A DNA stretch of 64,000 nt, from contig CM043968.1 in the NCBI GenBank assembly GCA_014529385.2, positions 21,627,484 through 21,691,483 on the forward strand. Reading direction: 5' to 3'. Origin of the DNA: Adiantum capillus-veneris (lineage: Eukaryota > Streptophyta > Polypodiopsida > Polypodiales > Pteridaceae). Positions 24,101-33,800 of this stretch are shown in pieces. Numbering within the stretch: position 1 is the stretch's first letter; each line of letters begins with the position of its first letter. The position numbers and the translations under genes are program-made. The notes beneath the pieces are model-generated. The model ran no database searches and was not told where the DNA came from. It saw only the letters and a list, made by a program, of their open reading frames with translations.

Positions 24101-26276
24101 TTGCCATCATACGTTTGATCATTAAACAATCCTTAGCTTGGTGACCATACCTACCACATGCGTTGCAAGTTCCATTAAATTTTACTCTAAACGTAGGGCA
24201 CTCACTAGTGCTATGTGGATCTAAGCAAATGGAACACCATTGTTGCTCCCTTCTTGGATACATGTGACTATTTTGAGGGGGTCGATTATCCTTAAGAGAC
24301 TCTTGGATTGCCTTGGTGAGGTCTGTCAAGAATGTCTCAAATACCTTTGGCTCATTGGCAATGGGCTTTGCAGTCATGGGTTCATACTCAATGGCTTGTG
24401 AGCTAGTGGATCTCGTGTCAGTAGACACCCTCATGCCTGCTATCATCAAGTTGTCCTCTAGTTGGATTGCATTGGCAGTGACATCTTCCCAGGTTGTGAT
24501 ACCTCTAATCACTAGTCCATTATAGATTCCTTCATTCCTCAACCCTCGAATGAATCGATCAAGCAGTTGGTTATTGTTGAAGCGCTCATCTACAGGGCAA
24601 CGAGAGTTTAAGTGCTTTAGACGACTAATGAAGTCCCTTACTGACTCTCCTTCCTTACGTTCGGCCTTCTGTAGCTGAGATGCTACACCCCAAAGCACAC
24701 CTTCTCGTATGTACTCCTTTAGAAACAACCTTCGAAGGGTAGGGTAGATTGTTTTCTCGTCCACCCTTAGGGTCCTATACCAATCTCCAGCCTTCCCACT
24801 TAATGTCAAGCTTAAGGCATTGCACTTATGTAGTTCGTTGCGTTCCCCTAAGGAATCACATACTTGTTCAAACACTTCAATGTGTTTTCTAGCATCTTCG
24901 TCCCCATTGAATTTTTGCGTGAGTTTGGCAATTTGTACTGCCTTACTTCTAGGCTCTCTATCAGATGCGTGACGCATATTTTCCGCAATAGATCGACCTA
25001 TGGTTTGAGCAAACGCTGCCAAGTCACCTATGTGAGGAGGTAGGGCCGGTGGAGGTACTCTTGGAATCATATGTGGGAGAGGAACGGGTACCGGTCTTGG
25101 CATATGTGTAGATGATGCAGGATATGGAACATAACCGGGCATAGGTCCACTCGGATAAGAGCTATGGAGCGGCACTCGAGGAGCATAAGCAAGTGGTACT
25201 ATTGGAGGTGTGGGGGCCATGTGTGCATAAGGGGCTAGAGGCACATATGGTCGAGGCCCCATATTAGGTACTACGACACTAGGTAGTGGCACTGCGCTAA
25301 CCGTAGATATCATCGGTACATTCTCTGTCAGGCTTATCCCTGGAGTGAGCACTGGGTTTTCCTTAATAGAGGGTTGAGCCAAGTTAGGGAAGCTAAAGTT
25401 TTCGCTCGGAGGCTCAGATTGCATAGAGACCTCAGGTGAAATGACGTAAGATGGGTCCATGGGGCTCATTAGAGGAGTCTCCATTTGTGATAGAGTAGGC
25501 TGTTGAGCCTTGCTCGTATCCAGAAATCTCATGGGGCCAGTTGAGAGTATATTTACCCCTCGGTTTTGCCTTTCTGATTGAATAATGCCATGGATAACAT
25601 TACAGATCATTTTTTGTTGATCTTCGATGCTCGTGGCACTAGAAGTGGATTGTACAATCTCTATCCATCCTACATGGTAGGCGTGGCCAGAGTGTAGATC
25701 CGTCAACACCTCAGTGTGGAGGTCGTATGTCCAATGATCATTAATGAACAATCCTTCTAGAGTCGACGTGTTAACGGTTTCTTGTGAGGTAGAAGCAATG
25801 TTGCTCCCCGTGGTTTTACTTGTCAACAACGGTACTCTAGGAGGCAGCTCAACAGGGCCTTCTTGGTAAGAAGTTGGCAGGATATCCACATGGACACTCT
25901 TTGGGGGTGTGGGGTCCACGTGCGATGTGAAAGGAGAGTCCACTTCCCCACCCCCTTCGTGTGCTTCATTTGCATCAGGTTCCGAGCGAGTAGCTCTACC
26001 TAATGTTTCCATGAAACGGCTAAACATACTAGTACTAGGCTGTGGAGCTTCGGGAGGTGCATGGCCTTCTCTCTCATTGTTTTGGGTAGGGTATGCTTCC
26101 ATGATTTCTGAGTCCGAGGAGGAATCACTAGCGGCTATTTTAGGGTCTTGGGTGGTGCTACCTTGTGTCCCCGCTGAGGGTCTAGAGCTTATCGTGGATG
26201 GGTAATGGGTGTCCGTATGAACAGAGGCACCCTCAATATGCTCGTGTTCTAGCACCCGCCCAGAGCGTAAGTGCAT
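21111..26276 (-). CDS. Gag-protease polyprotein with W(V/I)PK C-terminal repeats
   Basis: An unbroken 1721-codon frame. The start M-H-L-R-S-G-R-V-L is shared with the older relative at 35082 (M-N-L-R-S-G-R-V-L). A long Pro/Ser-rich N-terminal part precedes a Retrotrans_gag domain at about residues 440-610 (core G-K-A-G-D-W-Y, F-I-R-G-L-R). Four CCHC knuckles follow: C-S-I-C-x3-H-x4-C, C-N-A-C-x4-H-x4-C, C-Y-E-C-x3-H-x4-C and C-N-R-C-x3-H-x4-C. After a Lys-rich linker comes a retropepsin with I-L-D-G-G-A-G at the active site, where Asp-Ser/Thr-Gly is usual, and E-M-I-L-G-R-P-F-M. The remaining 300 residues have no RT; instead there are Y-K-W-V-P-K, R-W-I-P-K, I-W-V-P-K and V-W-V-P-K repeats with Lys/Arg-rich spacers. 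Gag packages element RNA and the protease would mature it. The role of the repeats is unknown. Confidence 0.93.
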   Translation of the reverse strand: MHLRSGRVLEHEHIEGASVHTDTHYPSTISSRPSAGTQGSTTQDPKIAASDSSSDSEIMEAYPTQNNEREGHAPPEAPQPSTSMFSRFMETLGRATRSEPDANEAHEGGGEVDSPFTSHVDPTPPKSVHVDILPTSYQEGPVELPPRVPLLTSKTTGSNIASTSQETVNTSTLEGLFINDHWTYDLHTEVLTDLHSGHAYHVGWIEIVQSTSSATSIEDQQKMICNVIHGIIQSERQNRGVNILSTGPMRFLDTSKAQQPTLSQMETPLMSPMDPSYVISPEVSMQSEPPSENFSFPNLAQPSIKENPVLTPGISLTENVPMISTVSAVPLPSVVVPNMGPRPYVPLAPYAHMAPTPPIVPLAYAPRVPLHSSYPSGPMPGYVPYPASSTHMPRPVPVPLPHMIPRVPPPALPPHIGDLAAFAQTIGRSIAENMRHASDREPRSKAVQIAKLTQKFNGDEDARKHIEVFEQVCDSLGERNELHKCNALSLTLSGKAGDWYRTLRVDEKTIYPTLRRLFLKEYIREGVLWGVASQLQKAERKEGESVRDFISRLKHLNSRCPVDERFNNNQLLDRFIRGLRNEGIYNGLVIRGITTWEDVTANAIQLEDNLMIAGMRVSTDTRSTSSQAIEYEPMTAKPIANEPKVFETFLTDLTKAIQESLKDNRPPQNSHMYPRREQQWCSICLDPHSTSECPTFRVKFNGTCNACGRYGHQAKDCLMIKRMMANRPPVAWTDAPRAPVLMPTPPVEQLPQHMVPRPQNVVQATPLPPPVLGPQPPHPRVAPMNQVGCEPSNAYADGCEEEIDTSIAYGLDTLEECPIYYMEDCWGQVKPVYQAAALASRGQNINTQARRPPLQCYECGGPHRVAECPIRLQKNVAQMQMNQGSTSAMPILTCNRCGIDHLIAQCPYNPNVPKITPLNLVEIASVTSPIPPVAPAYAITRSMLQGPGHILEERDTASVIEAKKKKTRGKKSQNTENSKPSSKTNIGIGDDPVYMNDLEDDSDSVETMETRTNTTKGKTDKENRNMGPNENRMRENHKEPLKTPQVFPNPIQDPQDKPQGQKGKNRKKKIGMYPNPVDEIEQVKHLRALVEETQRKLEPEPMHVKIHDTMFPTQVHPPHMNHRPLAISSIIQEGSEDGTSESEHTPFLLERMFNEGIPDPIEEYEIPSSPVPSQGPTPCKMPMNVAKLVDFMSSEVRTTIIAKLYGDPELFLALQAILNGELRTGLPQFAQPNRPDSIMIDEENHVQSLDLDGHESVIEVPINELGQYFEGDESNATLPITTKGLTIKGILDGGAGVSIVTKDCWESMGKPRLSVTNIVVKMANGTIAKPMGMLKDLKIKVLGHKVRHTFIVMDFSKHLMSYEMILGRPFMREAEMVHDWSKNHVYLQFQDSVLRVDLVTGKVHPLGSKTIIDHRSDTTVHSAPLQYCYTCKKDTDIGQDSPYMDVLPGMTESDNVNWVHLASTIDTWGNRGTTWVTPEGDEMPIPLNMLQAMHIASDKTHPKVTKKTYKWVPKASLVTIASAKKQKPCKKRTTRSKKSKKMLRWIPKRLLEAQGYYRGNDQIWVPKRRLYSYLSPDPSEPNPVAPKRINDHEKKKITECYTPAPELVWVPKKERFVPPSSGRGESHEASSSSCNTSIEVKASTQPPSIVVDLNEATKESTPPSVQESPDEPLQVRSWESTLPPLQLEEAPRVIENYWQKSSPITNWNNWFQRVTSSFQTV

Positions 26277-27214
26277 GTGCTTTTGATACCCTAAGGTGTC
26301 AAAAAGCTGCTCTAGGAGGCCTTGTGACTAGTTTTTAGCGTGTTTTTTGTTTGTTTTTTTGCTAGATTTTTTAGAGCGTGTCGTGGAATGGGCCGTGTGA
26401 TAGCTCGAAACGAGCGTATCGGCCAGAGGGTCGTGCCGTGCTTTACAGCCCTCCGTTTGGTCACTCTATGCCCTCGGAATCCCTAAAACTGTCAATTTCC
26501 AGTAGGGAACTAGGCCCAAACTAGAAAGTCTAAGGGTGCAAGTGGGAAGACAAAGGAGGAGAGTGGAGGACTTCTCCCACATGCTCTCATTCTCTCTTGA
26601 GGGAGTAGGGTATATATATAAGAGTGAGTCTAGTATATATTATAAGACTGAGGACTGAGGCCTGGGCCTGGGCCTGGGCTTGGGCTTGGGCCTGGGCCTG
26701 GGCTTGGGAAAATGATCCCGATCTACCTTTTATACAAACCAACCCGTCCGTTCTAAGAGTTACGTTTTTTATTTTCGAAAAATTTAGCCGCCCGCTCGCT
26801 CGCATTTTTATTTTTCGAATTTTTTATTATTATTATTATTTTTAATAATATTTTTTTTTCAGAATTTCTTTTTTCAAAAAAACTTTTTTTTTAAATGCAG
26901 AAAATACAGAAATTGAAAACGCAGAAATGCAGAAAATTGCAGAAACTGAAAACGCAGAAATTGAAAATACAGAAATGCAAAAAATTGAAAAACGCAGAAA
27001 TGCAGAAAATTGCAGAAATTGAAAACGCCGAACTTGAAAATGCAGAAATTGCAGAAATTGAGAAAACGCAGACAATAGCAGAAATGGAAACTTGACAGCA
27101 AATGCAGAAAACGCAAAAAACAGAAATCTCCACACACTCCTTCCCTGCCTTTCCTATGATAGAAATTGCACCACAAGGAAGCGTAAAGTGCTAACCGAGC
27201 TTAGTGTAGGGCAT
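26277..27214 (-). repeat. 5' leader with two minisatellites
   Basis: Between primer site and gag start. A hexamer array GGGCCT/GGGCTT lies at about 26657-26707. A loose 7-15 bp repeat of GCAGAAATTGAAAAC and variants fills 26897-27120. Short frames across either block are repeat translations. Confidence 0.85.
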
Positions 27215-27233
27215 ATCCCCGGCAACGGCGCCA
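27215..27233 (-). promoter_or_regulatory. Primer binding site, tRNA-Asp
   Basis: The plus strand reads ATCCCCGGCAACGGCGCCA, which equals the 3' end of plant tRNA-Asp(GUC) including CCA. It lies four bases inside the 5' LTR (27238). A tRNA-Asp primer is typical of Athila/Tat-type gypsy elements. Confidence 0.95.
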
Positions 27234-27237
27234 AAAA

Positions 27238-27482
27238 TGTGTGCTCCTTGCCGCACTGTCGAAGCAAGGGACTTGCCAATACACCGTATGCGAGCCACAA
27301 ACGGCTCCAAGCACACAACAAGCCTAAACTAGCAAGCTCAAGAAAACAAAGGGTGTGTCACTCACCGCTCTACGCTCGCCTTCGTGGTGGATTCCTCGCC
27401 GCGATGAAGAAGAAGCTGCAGCCGTGCCGCGCTCAACCGCTTCGCCGCCGTCGTGCCTTCGTAATGCTCGATCGCACACACA

Positions 27483-27516
<34 letters not shown>

Positions 27517-27810
27517 AGGAGGTGAAGAAGAAGAAGATGGAGATGGAGCAAGAGCACTCTTCAATTGAACAAATGAGAGAATGAGTAAAAATTAGGTTTA
27601 GTTGGCTTTTATAGGAGCTCACCCCATTCACACTTGGGCGCCCATGCTTAGCCAACTAATCCCTTGAATGTCCCAGTTAAAGTGCGCCTCTCATCGACGA
27701 TCACTCTACCTTTCCCTATTGGACCGACAAGCCCAGTACTTGACTCTACCAAATACATAATACACGTCCGTCGTAGGTGATGGGGTGTCCGTGTGCCGTG
27801 AGGGTTAACA
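27238..27810 (-). repeat. 5' LTR of the 9.3-kb element
   Basis: Minus strand starts TGTTAACCCTCACGG and ends GGAGCACACA. It supplies the promoter of the element. About seven substitutions and microsatellite length separate it from the 3' LTR. Confidence 0.97.
27607..27613 (-). promoter_or_regulatory. TATA box in 5' LTR
   Basis: Minus strand TATAAAA in CTCCTATAAAAGCCAAC, the likely core promoter. The identical box is in the other LTR, and LTR 3 has a similar TATAAAAGCCAA near 37720. Confidence 0.7.
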
Positions 27811-28410
27811 CTCTCCTTCTCCCTTGATGATGTAATTATTATCAATACTTGGTTGATTAACCATATGTACAATTAATGCTACCAAAAGTTCTACCAGCAA
27901 ACTAAAGGGATCCCCATGGGGCTTGCATTTTCACCCATATGGTGTAATCTTTGCTTACATGATTTGGAGTACAATTGCTATGAAAAAAATGATACTATCT
28001 CCAACCTCTAGAGAAATGTTAACTAAGCTAGCTACGCGATTTAGATATTTTGATGATATCCTTTGGATAGATTTTCAAAGACTAGAATGGTTCATTGCTA
28101 AGGGAGGCATTTACCCACCAGATCTCACCATTGAAACTACATTCCTAAATGTTTCCCTCTCCATAATTGATGGCAAAGTTCAAGCATACATCCCTCCAAA
28201 TTACTCCTATAAAATACATCCACAGAGCTAGCAATAGACCTAGCAATCGGGCGCACACAGTCCTCCTATCCCAGCTAAAACCTATTCTTTTCTGCAACTC
28301 GGATACCCTAAATGCCTCCATGGACATCCACCAGCTAGTAGCTGCCTTTTGTAGAAATTGTTTTGAAAAAGTAAAATTGTGGAGATTGATCAGGCAGACC
28401 CTATAGGGTT
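27811..28410 (+). pseudogene. Penelope-like reverse transcriptase, C-terminal part
   Basis: Continues the RT interrupted at 18486. Successive frames give Y-Q-K-F-Y-Q-Q-T-K, G-I-P-M-G-L-A-F-S-P, then R-F-R-Y-F-D-D-I-L-W-I, the F/Y-x-D-D catalytic box, then F-L-N-V-S-L-S-I and P-P-N-Y-S-Y-K-I-H-P, the post-catalytic words of Penelope-like RTs. At least one frame change lies between motif blocks and stops are present, so it is dead. No endonuclease domain follows. Confidence 0.75.
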
Positions 28411-29134
28411 ATTGCTCCTCTAATTTTATTTGTGACCCTAAGGCACTCCTACACATGTTTTCTCTTAATGATGATCACTAGAACCCCCATGAGAGGGGGC
28501 CTAGTGCCCCCACTCTACCCCTAGTGCGGGATTGGAAGGAGGGATACACACATACTACCTATAAAACATTTCTTGTTAACCACATGGGGCAGGTGCACCA
28601 ATAATAAAACATTTTGTCTTTAAGGATCTCTCTTGGTCCATGGGATACTCCCATTAAAAAATAAAAACCCGGAGAAATTTTGGAAAATCCTAGAAGGGGC
28701 TTAGTACATTATTATTTGGCGCGATTGATGAGCATTTTATCCCATCACTTGGTAGATATGCCTTGCGCTTATATGGTTTCTCCTACATATGGTAGCCCCC
28801 ACAATTTATTTATTTTATGGATTGGCCGCTAAGGAGTGGTGCCACTCCACCACTACCTTGTGCATGCATGGCTATGTCTTTAAAAGAGGCGTCGTTTACG
28901 AACCTGGTGCAAGAAGCGACTTACTACATTCAAGTGCTTGTGTATGAAAATACCTCCCTTGGCTTCACACAACAATTATTGGGCCCCTTTTCCTACATTC
29001 AACATAATCCAATATCGATGGAGAGCATTACCCAGGTGCTAGCCTCCTATCATAAGGAATTTTTCTTCGCAATGTATTTTGTTGTTGACATCTATAACAC
29101 GTGGGTTTTTCTTGTGACACGTGTCTTCCACTAT
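28411..29134. other. No recognisable gene
   Basis: A 126-codon plus-strand frame (28817-29197) is present but has no family features. I see no other signal. Confidence 0.4.
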
Positions 29135-29245
29135 TTGCTAACTAGCATAAACATTATGCTAACTAGTATACCTTTGCTAATTTCCACTGTTTGCTAACTA
29201 GCATAAACATTATGCTAACTAGTATACCTTTGCTAATTTCCATTG
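29135..29245. repeat. 55-bp direct duplication with inner palindrome
   Basis: A 55-bp unit starting TTTGCTAACTAGCATAAACA occurs twice in a row. Each unit carries AGCATAA facing TTATGCT across three bases. Confidence 0.9.
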
Positions 29246-29368
29246 AGAATGTATAAAAACTCAATGTTTACAAGAAAAAACGAATGCCAACAATACACGT
29301 AGTATTGTCTTCAAAAAAAGAATAGTACAATATCTGATCATTACTATCTGAAGTGAATGTCGGAATAG

Positions 29369-30475
29369 TCACAAACACTGGAAAGGCAGTCTACAAATTT
29401 CCCTTATAATGTTTAAAAAATGTAGAGAGACTCCTTCTCTGAATAAGATCGTGGTATAGGGTGCTTGTACACTCGCTTTTGCCCAGTGTTTGTTTGCTTC
29501 TTTGTTTATTAAGATTTTGGGTCTTGCTCTCTTTCTTCTTCTTCTTGCTACTGCTTCTATAATTTTTCCCTCTGTAGCTTCTCTCTCTTTCATTTGTTTC
29601 AGTTTCTTCATCAGCCTCTCTTTGTCTCCTACGCAAGGCTTCCTTACGCTGGGCCTCATTGCGCTATTGAATTTTTTATGTCAACTTCCTGATCACTTCT
29701 TGTGAAAACAAATTTGGGGCAATATCAAACGTATTTTCAGTTGTGTACGATGCACAATCCTCTAATTGCATCCATAGAAACAACCAACGACTCAAAGTAT
29801 CTATCAATAAGTTTTTTTTGTTGTTCTTTGGTTTGGTCCTCTATCTTAGGAGTAAAACAAACCAACTTCCTTCAGGGTTCGCGCACACTTTGTACATACT
29901 ATTGTCAATCATTTGACTGTTTTGGGGCCCCAAGTTGCAGCTCTTCAAAAACTATCTCAAATCCTTCAAGAATATAGGTTTATTGTCTATCATCCAAGGC
30001 TGGCCACTACAATGATTCTATGAAAAAAAAACCTCTCAGCTTAGCCCGCTGCTCTTTGAATATTGTTTCTAATATTGCATTCACTTTAGGTGCCATGCTG
30101 ATGCTCCATATATACACATGGAAAAATCGGAGGCACTAATCCAAAAATTTGTGGCTGTCTCTGAGACAATATACATACCTCCTACCTTGCACATTGTACT
30201 TTATCATTTCCCCCGCATGTTTAGGGGGAATGTCACCGTGAATTGGCTCTACAACTTGAACAACCAGGCCGTTTTAAATCAAGAACCAAAGCACGTCCCT
30301 CATCTGGCAACGGCTTTGGCACGCATATTGGGTCTGGCTTTGCATACCACTCAATAAAAATAACTTCCCCTGAGAGATGAACATAACTTAAATACTCAAC
30401 AATTTTCATTAAGTGTTTAAAATAGCTAGCCAGGCGCTTCTCAATCTTGGCTTTTTCTTTTTGTAGCTGTCTCAC
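29369..30475 (-). pseudogene. Unrecognised coding-like remnant
   Basis: Minus-strand frames 30233-30475 (M-R-Q-L-Q-K-E-K-A-K-I-E-K-R-L start, coiled-coil-like) and 29369-29659 (very Lys/Arg/Glu-rich) are joined by shorter coherent pieces, for example P-K-V-N-A-I-L-E-T-I near 30070 and M-D-A-I-R near 29770. The amino-acid texture looks protein-like rather than random, but frames change and stops occur. It could be a captured host-gene fragment or an unknown element. I cannot name a family. Confidence 0.3.
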
Positions 30476-30886
30476 CTTAGCAATATGCCACTTTCATATG
30501 TTTTTGCATGCAATGGCATAATTCAAATCATGCAGGGAAAACTAACTATAGTTTCTCTTCCCCTATGACACAAAATGGTATCAAATAAAGACATCATAAA
30601 GGACAAGTAAAAACTAATGAACTGTTGGACAATAAAATAATATTGAAAAGAGTTTCTCCATTATAAATATCCAGAGAAATACATGCCACAGGGTGTGGAG
30701 CTTGCTAACACTACATAACTTGGACACAACAGGGAACATATTCATCATAATTTCTTGCAAGCACGTGAGCAAATGGATTTCTTTTCACCTCTGCTGCATT
30801 TGTTTATGTCATCCAGGGTGCTCGGAGGGGCATCACATATCGCATCCCCAGGATCTTTCAGAATTTGTTCCAGGCCACCTTTTCTT
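30476..30886. other. No recognisable gene
   Basis: AT-rich sequence between the coding-like remnant and the 3' part of element C; nothing identified. Confidence 0.4.
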
Positions 30887-33800
30887 TCAATTTAATTTTT
30901 TTTTCAAAACCCTTGCATTAAGTCCTTGGGGTTTCTCATCTTCGTTTTCAATGTTGAGGATTGAAATCATTTGGATGGGAATTATGTAGTAGCCATCCTC
31001 ATTGAAAAATTGAGTAGGCATAGACGTATTCACAGATACATCCATGGTCGCTAATTTGAGTCCATTCGAATGGCTCAAATAAATGCTCTGGAAAGGGTTC
31101 AGGTACGTAGGCTTCGTCAGTACAGTCTCTTTCTAGGATACATTCTTCTCATCTTAAGCTTTCATTTTCTGAAGGTCCACACATCCAAATAGGAGTGTCT
31201 TTGTTTACCCAGGATGGGAGTTTAGTTTTAGTCAAAGAGACTGAATCAAACTCTTGGATGGGTGTTTTCAAGACATCTCTATAAGTGTGATCTTTTAGAT
31301 TGACTCTTGCTATAGATCTCACTTGCTTCAAGTACAGATAGTTGTTTCCCAAATCTTGGATAAGTTGTACTTGTCGCATGAAAGGTCTTCCCAATATGAT
31401 TTCATAGTTGAGTTTTTTCCCAAAGTCTACTATGGCAAAAGTGTGTTGATATTCAATTCCACAGGAATTGACTATCACTTTTTCAAGTAGCCCTAAAGGT
31501 CTCTCAATGTATCCATCAGCCAACTGCAATTTCATTCGAGTTTGTCTAATGGCTGGCTATTCCTAGGATTCCCATACTGCTTTAATGGCTATGGCTATGC
31601 CAGCTCCACTATCTAGTATCACCATGGTTTCAATGTCTTTATATTTCACTGGGAGGGTGGTGTTTCCTTCTTCCCCTTCATAATATTCTCCAACTTTGCT
31701 CATAGGAACTGATTGAATCTCTTTGTGTTCCATTTTCTTTTTCAATTTTCCCAAATTCTTCGAGATTAACCTCGTTATCCCCACCTTCTCTAGGGTTTTT
31801 TGTAAATCATTCCATAAGTATGGCCTGAGTTTTAAGAGTTCTCCCAAGATAAGAGTGCATTGGATGGGTGTAGACATAATTGAATGAATGTTGTGTACTT
31901 CTAGGGTTTGTTCAACTCTTCTTACTTGAGTGGTCTTGCACAAGATGGATTCATCTTCAGTATCTCCCACATAAGAAGGAAATGCTTTTAATGTCAATGG
32001 TTTCGACATTCCTGAAGCTTCCGATCCGCAATCCCCGTACAAGGATTTTACATCCATGTTCATATCAGAAGGTAGGTTATCAAACCAGACTTCCTCTATA
32101 GGAGCCGACTTTAGAGTTAGGCTCCCATCATTGAGCTCTCTTACTTTTTCCCATAAGTGTCATGGCCAGTCTTCCTTTATGAATGGAATTCCGTCTAAGG
32201 CATCTTCATTGTCACGCAGTATAAGCTCTGGTTCATTTGTTTCAAGCTGGGGTTCTGCCACCACATCAAATTTTGCTTTTGTTTCTTTTATCACAAGCTC
32301 TTCAGGTTTTGCAATACTTTCAAGCTTGGGTTTTTGTTTTTCCAGCATTTCTCTGGAGATGGATAGTTTTTCAACTTGTTTCCATGTTTTGGCCTGCTTT
32401 AAGTCCTTCTTGGTAGGCTTCCAAGGCAGCACTAATAGGCTCAAATATTTTATCAAAACCAGAATGGATCCTCCAGATCTCACGGTTGTTTTCTTGAATT
32501 CACTGCCAGTTTCTTTCAGCTTGTCCTCGGCTAGCTTCTTTGCTTCCTCCTCAATTTCAACCCGTTGTTTTTTGTTTTCTCATTTCATATCTTTTGCTTC
32601 TACTTCTTTTGATTCTTTGAGAAGAAACTTTCGTATTTTCCGAATCATCAGAGGAGTTGTGTTTCTTTTTCTTTGCCTGGGCTCTAGTAATTACCTTGAT
32701 TGGAACAATCGGTTCACCCTCTGATGAGCTACTAGGCATCACTTGGACTACGTTTAATACGGTTTTACCCTTGTTCAAAGGATTTTTAGGAAAATCTTCC
32801 AGAAAGTGTCCTCTCTTTTTGCAACATTGTACGCAATAGGCTTCAATTGGTTCGAAATTTTTGTTAGGCTCTGGACATTCGTTTTTCCAATGGTCGTTAG
32901 CACCATAGTTATGACAGTTTTCTGTTCTAGGCTCCATCACGGGTCTTTCCATGGGTGGTCTGACACCTTGGTTAGCTACATAATACATCGGTGCTAGCTC
33001 TGGTGGATCATAAGTCACTGTTTCTTCCATTGGTGGTGAATGTGGATTATACCAATCTCCTTCTACCATTACTGTAGATGGACTAGGCTCTGCATAGGGT
33101 GTAACAGGCATTAATGCTTGTTCATCTATGACTCCTTCAGAGTGCATGTACTTTACAGGCACTGCATTATGTTCTGGATATGGAGGTTGTTGTCCCAACA
33201 TAGGTTGAGGTCTTTCCACACCCATTGGTGGTCTTTGAGCTTGGGCCATATTAGGTTGATATCTGTACATGGGTTGTCCTTGTGGCCTCATGGGCACGTA
33301 CTGAACATTCCCATAATACTTTGGTATGAAGTAGCACTCATGGGTCTCATGGTTGGTCCATTTATCATCGATTGCATACCATTTTTGTGGCCTAATTGGT
33401 TGTCCCTGTGGAGTATCCCTTGTCCTGGTCCTCTCATAGGTGCTTTTGCATATTGTTCATCATGTCGTTCATCCTTTTTAGCATATCTTCTATGGCTGAG
33501 AGTGGTGCCGTAGCAGCCGTTCCCACTTGTGCTGGTTTGGTGGACGCTGTCTTTTTGCTTTGGTTATCCTTAGGGACATCTTTTTCATTGAAGATCTCGC
33601 AATTGTCTCCTAGGTCAATAGCATCAGACACACACGCTTCCAAGGTTGCATGCTTTTTACTATAGAGTATAGCATGAAGTTCTTTGTTTAGCAGTCCCTC
33701 CAAAAACAAAGATACAAGTCGTTCTTCTGCAGGTATCTCCATCTCTGGGCATCTGGCAATGTATTGTTTCATTTGAGTTGCACAATCCCTAACAGATTCA

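Larger units (their letters stand above)
18487..27810 (-). mobile_element. Complete RT-less gag-protease LTR element (TR-GAG-like)
   Basis: Two 573-bp LTRs (18487-19059 and 27238-27810), both TG...CA, are flanked by the perfect 5-bp duplication CTCTC (18482-18486 and 27811-27815). In minus orientation the order is LTR, tRNA-Asp primer site, leader, 1721-codon gag-protease frame, internal polypurine stretch, 143-codon ORF2, polypurine tract, LTR. The LTRs differ at about seven bases plus microsatellite length, so the insertion is recent. There is no reverse transcriptase, RNase H or integrase; an autonomous partner must supply them. Known gag-only gypsy derivatives are called TR-GAG elements; this one adds a protease and a distinctive C-terminus. 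Confidence 0.95.

Noticed and set aside
21111-26276. Endogenous plant pararetrovirus
   Set aside because: Knuckles and protease occur there too, but LTRs, tRNA-Asp primer site, target duplication and absence of movement protein and RT fit an LTR retroelement.
26587-27176. Frames with Gln-Ala, Trp-Ala or Phe-Cys-rich repeats
   Set aside because: They translate the hexamer and GCAGAAATTG minisatellites in the leader of the 9.3-kb element.
27215-27233. tRNA-Asp gene
   Set aside because: Only the 3' 19 bases match; no cloverleaf upstream. It is a primer binding site.
28817-29197. 126-codon plus-strand frame as continuation of the Penelope-like element
   Set aside because: No GIY-YIG or RT motif can be seen, and frame coherence with 27811-28410 is lost.
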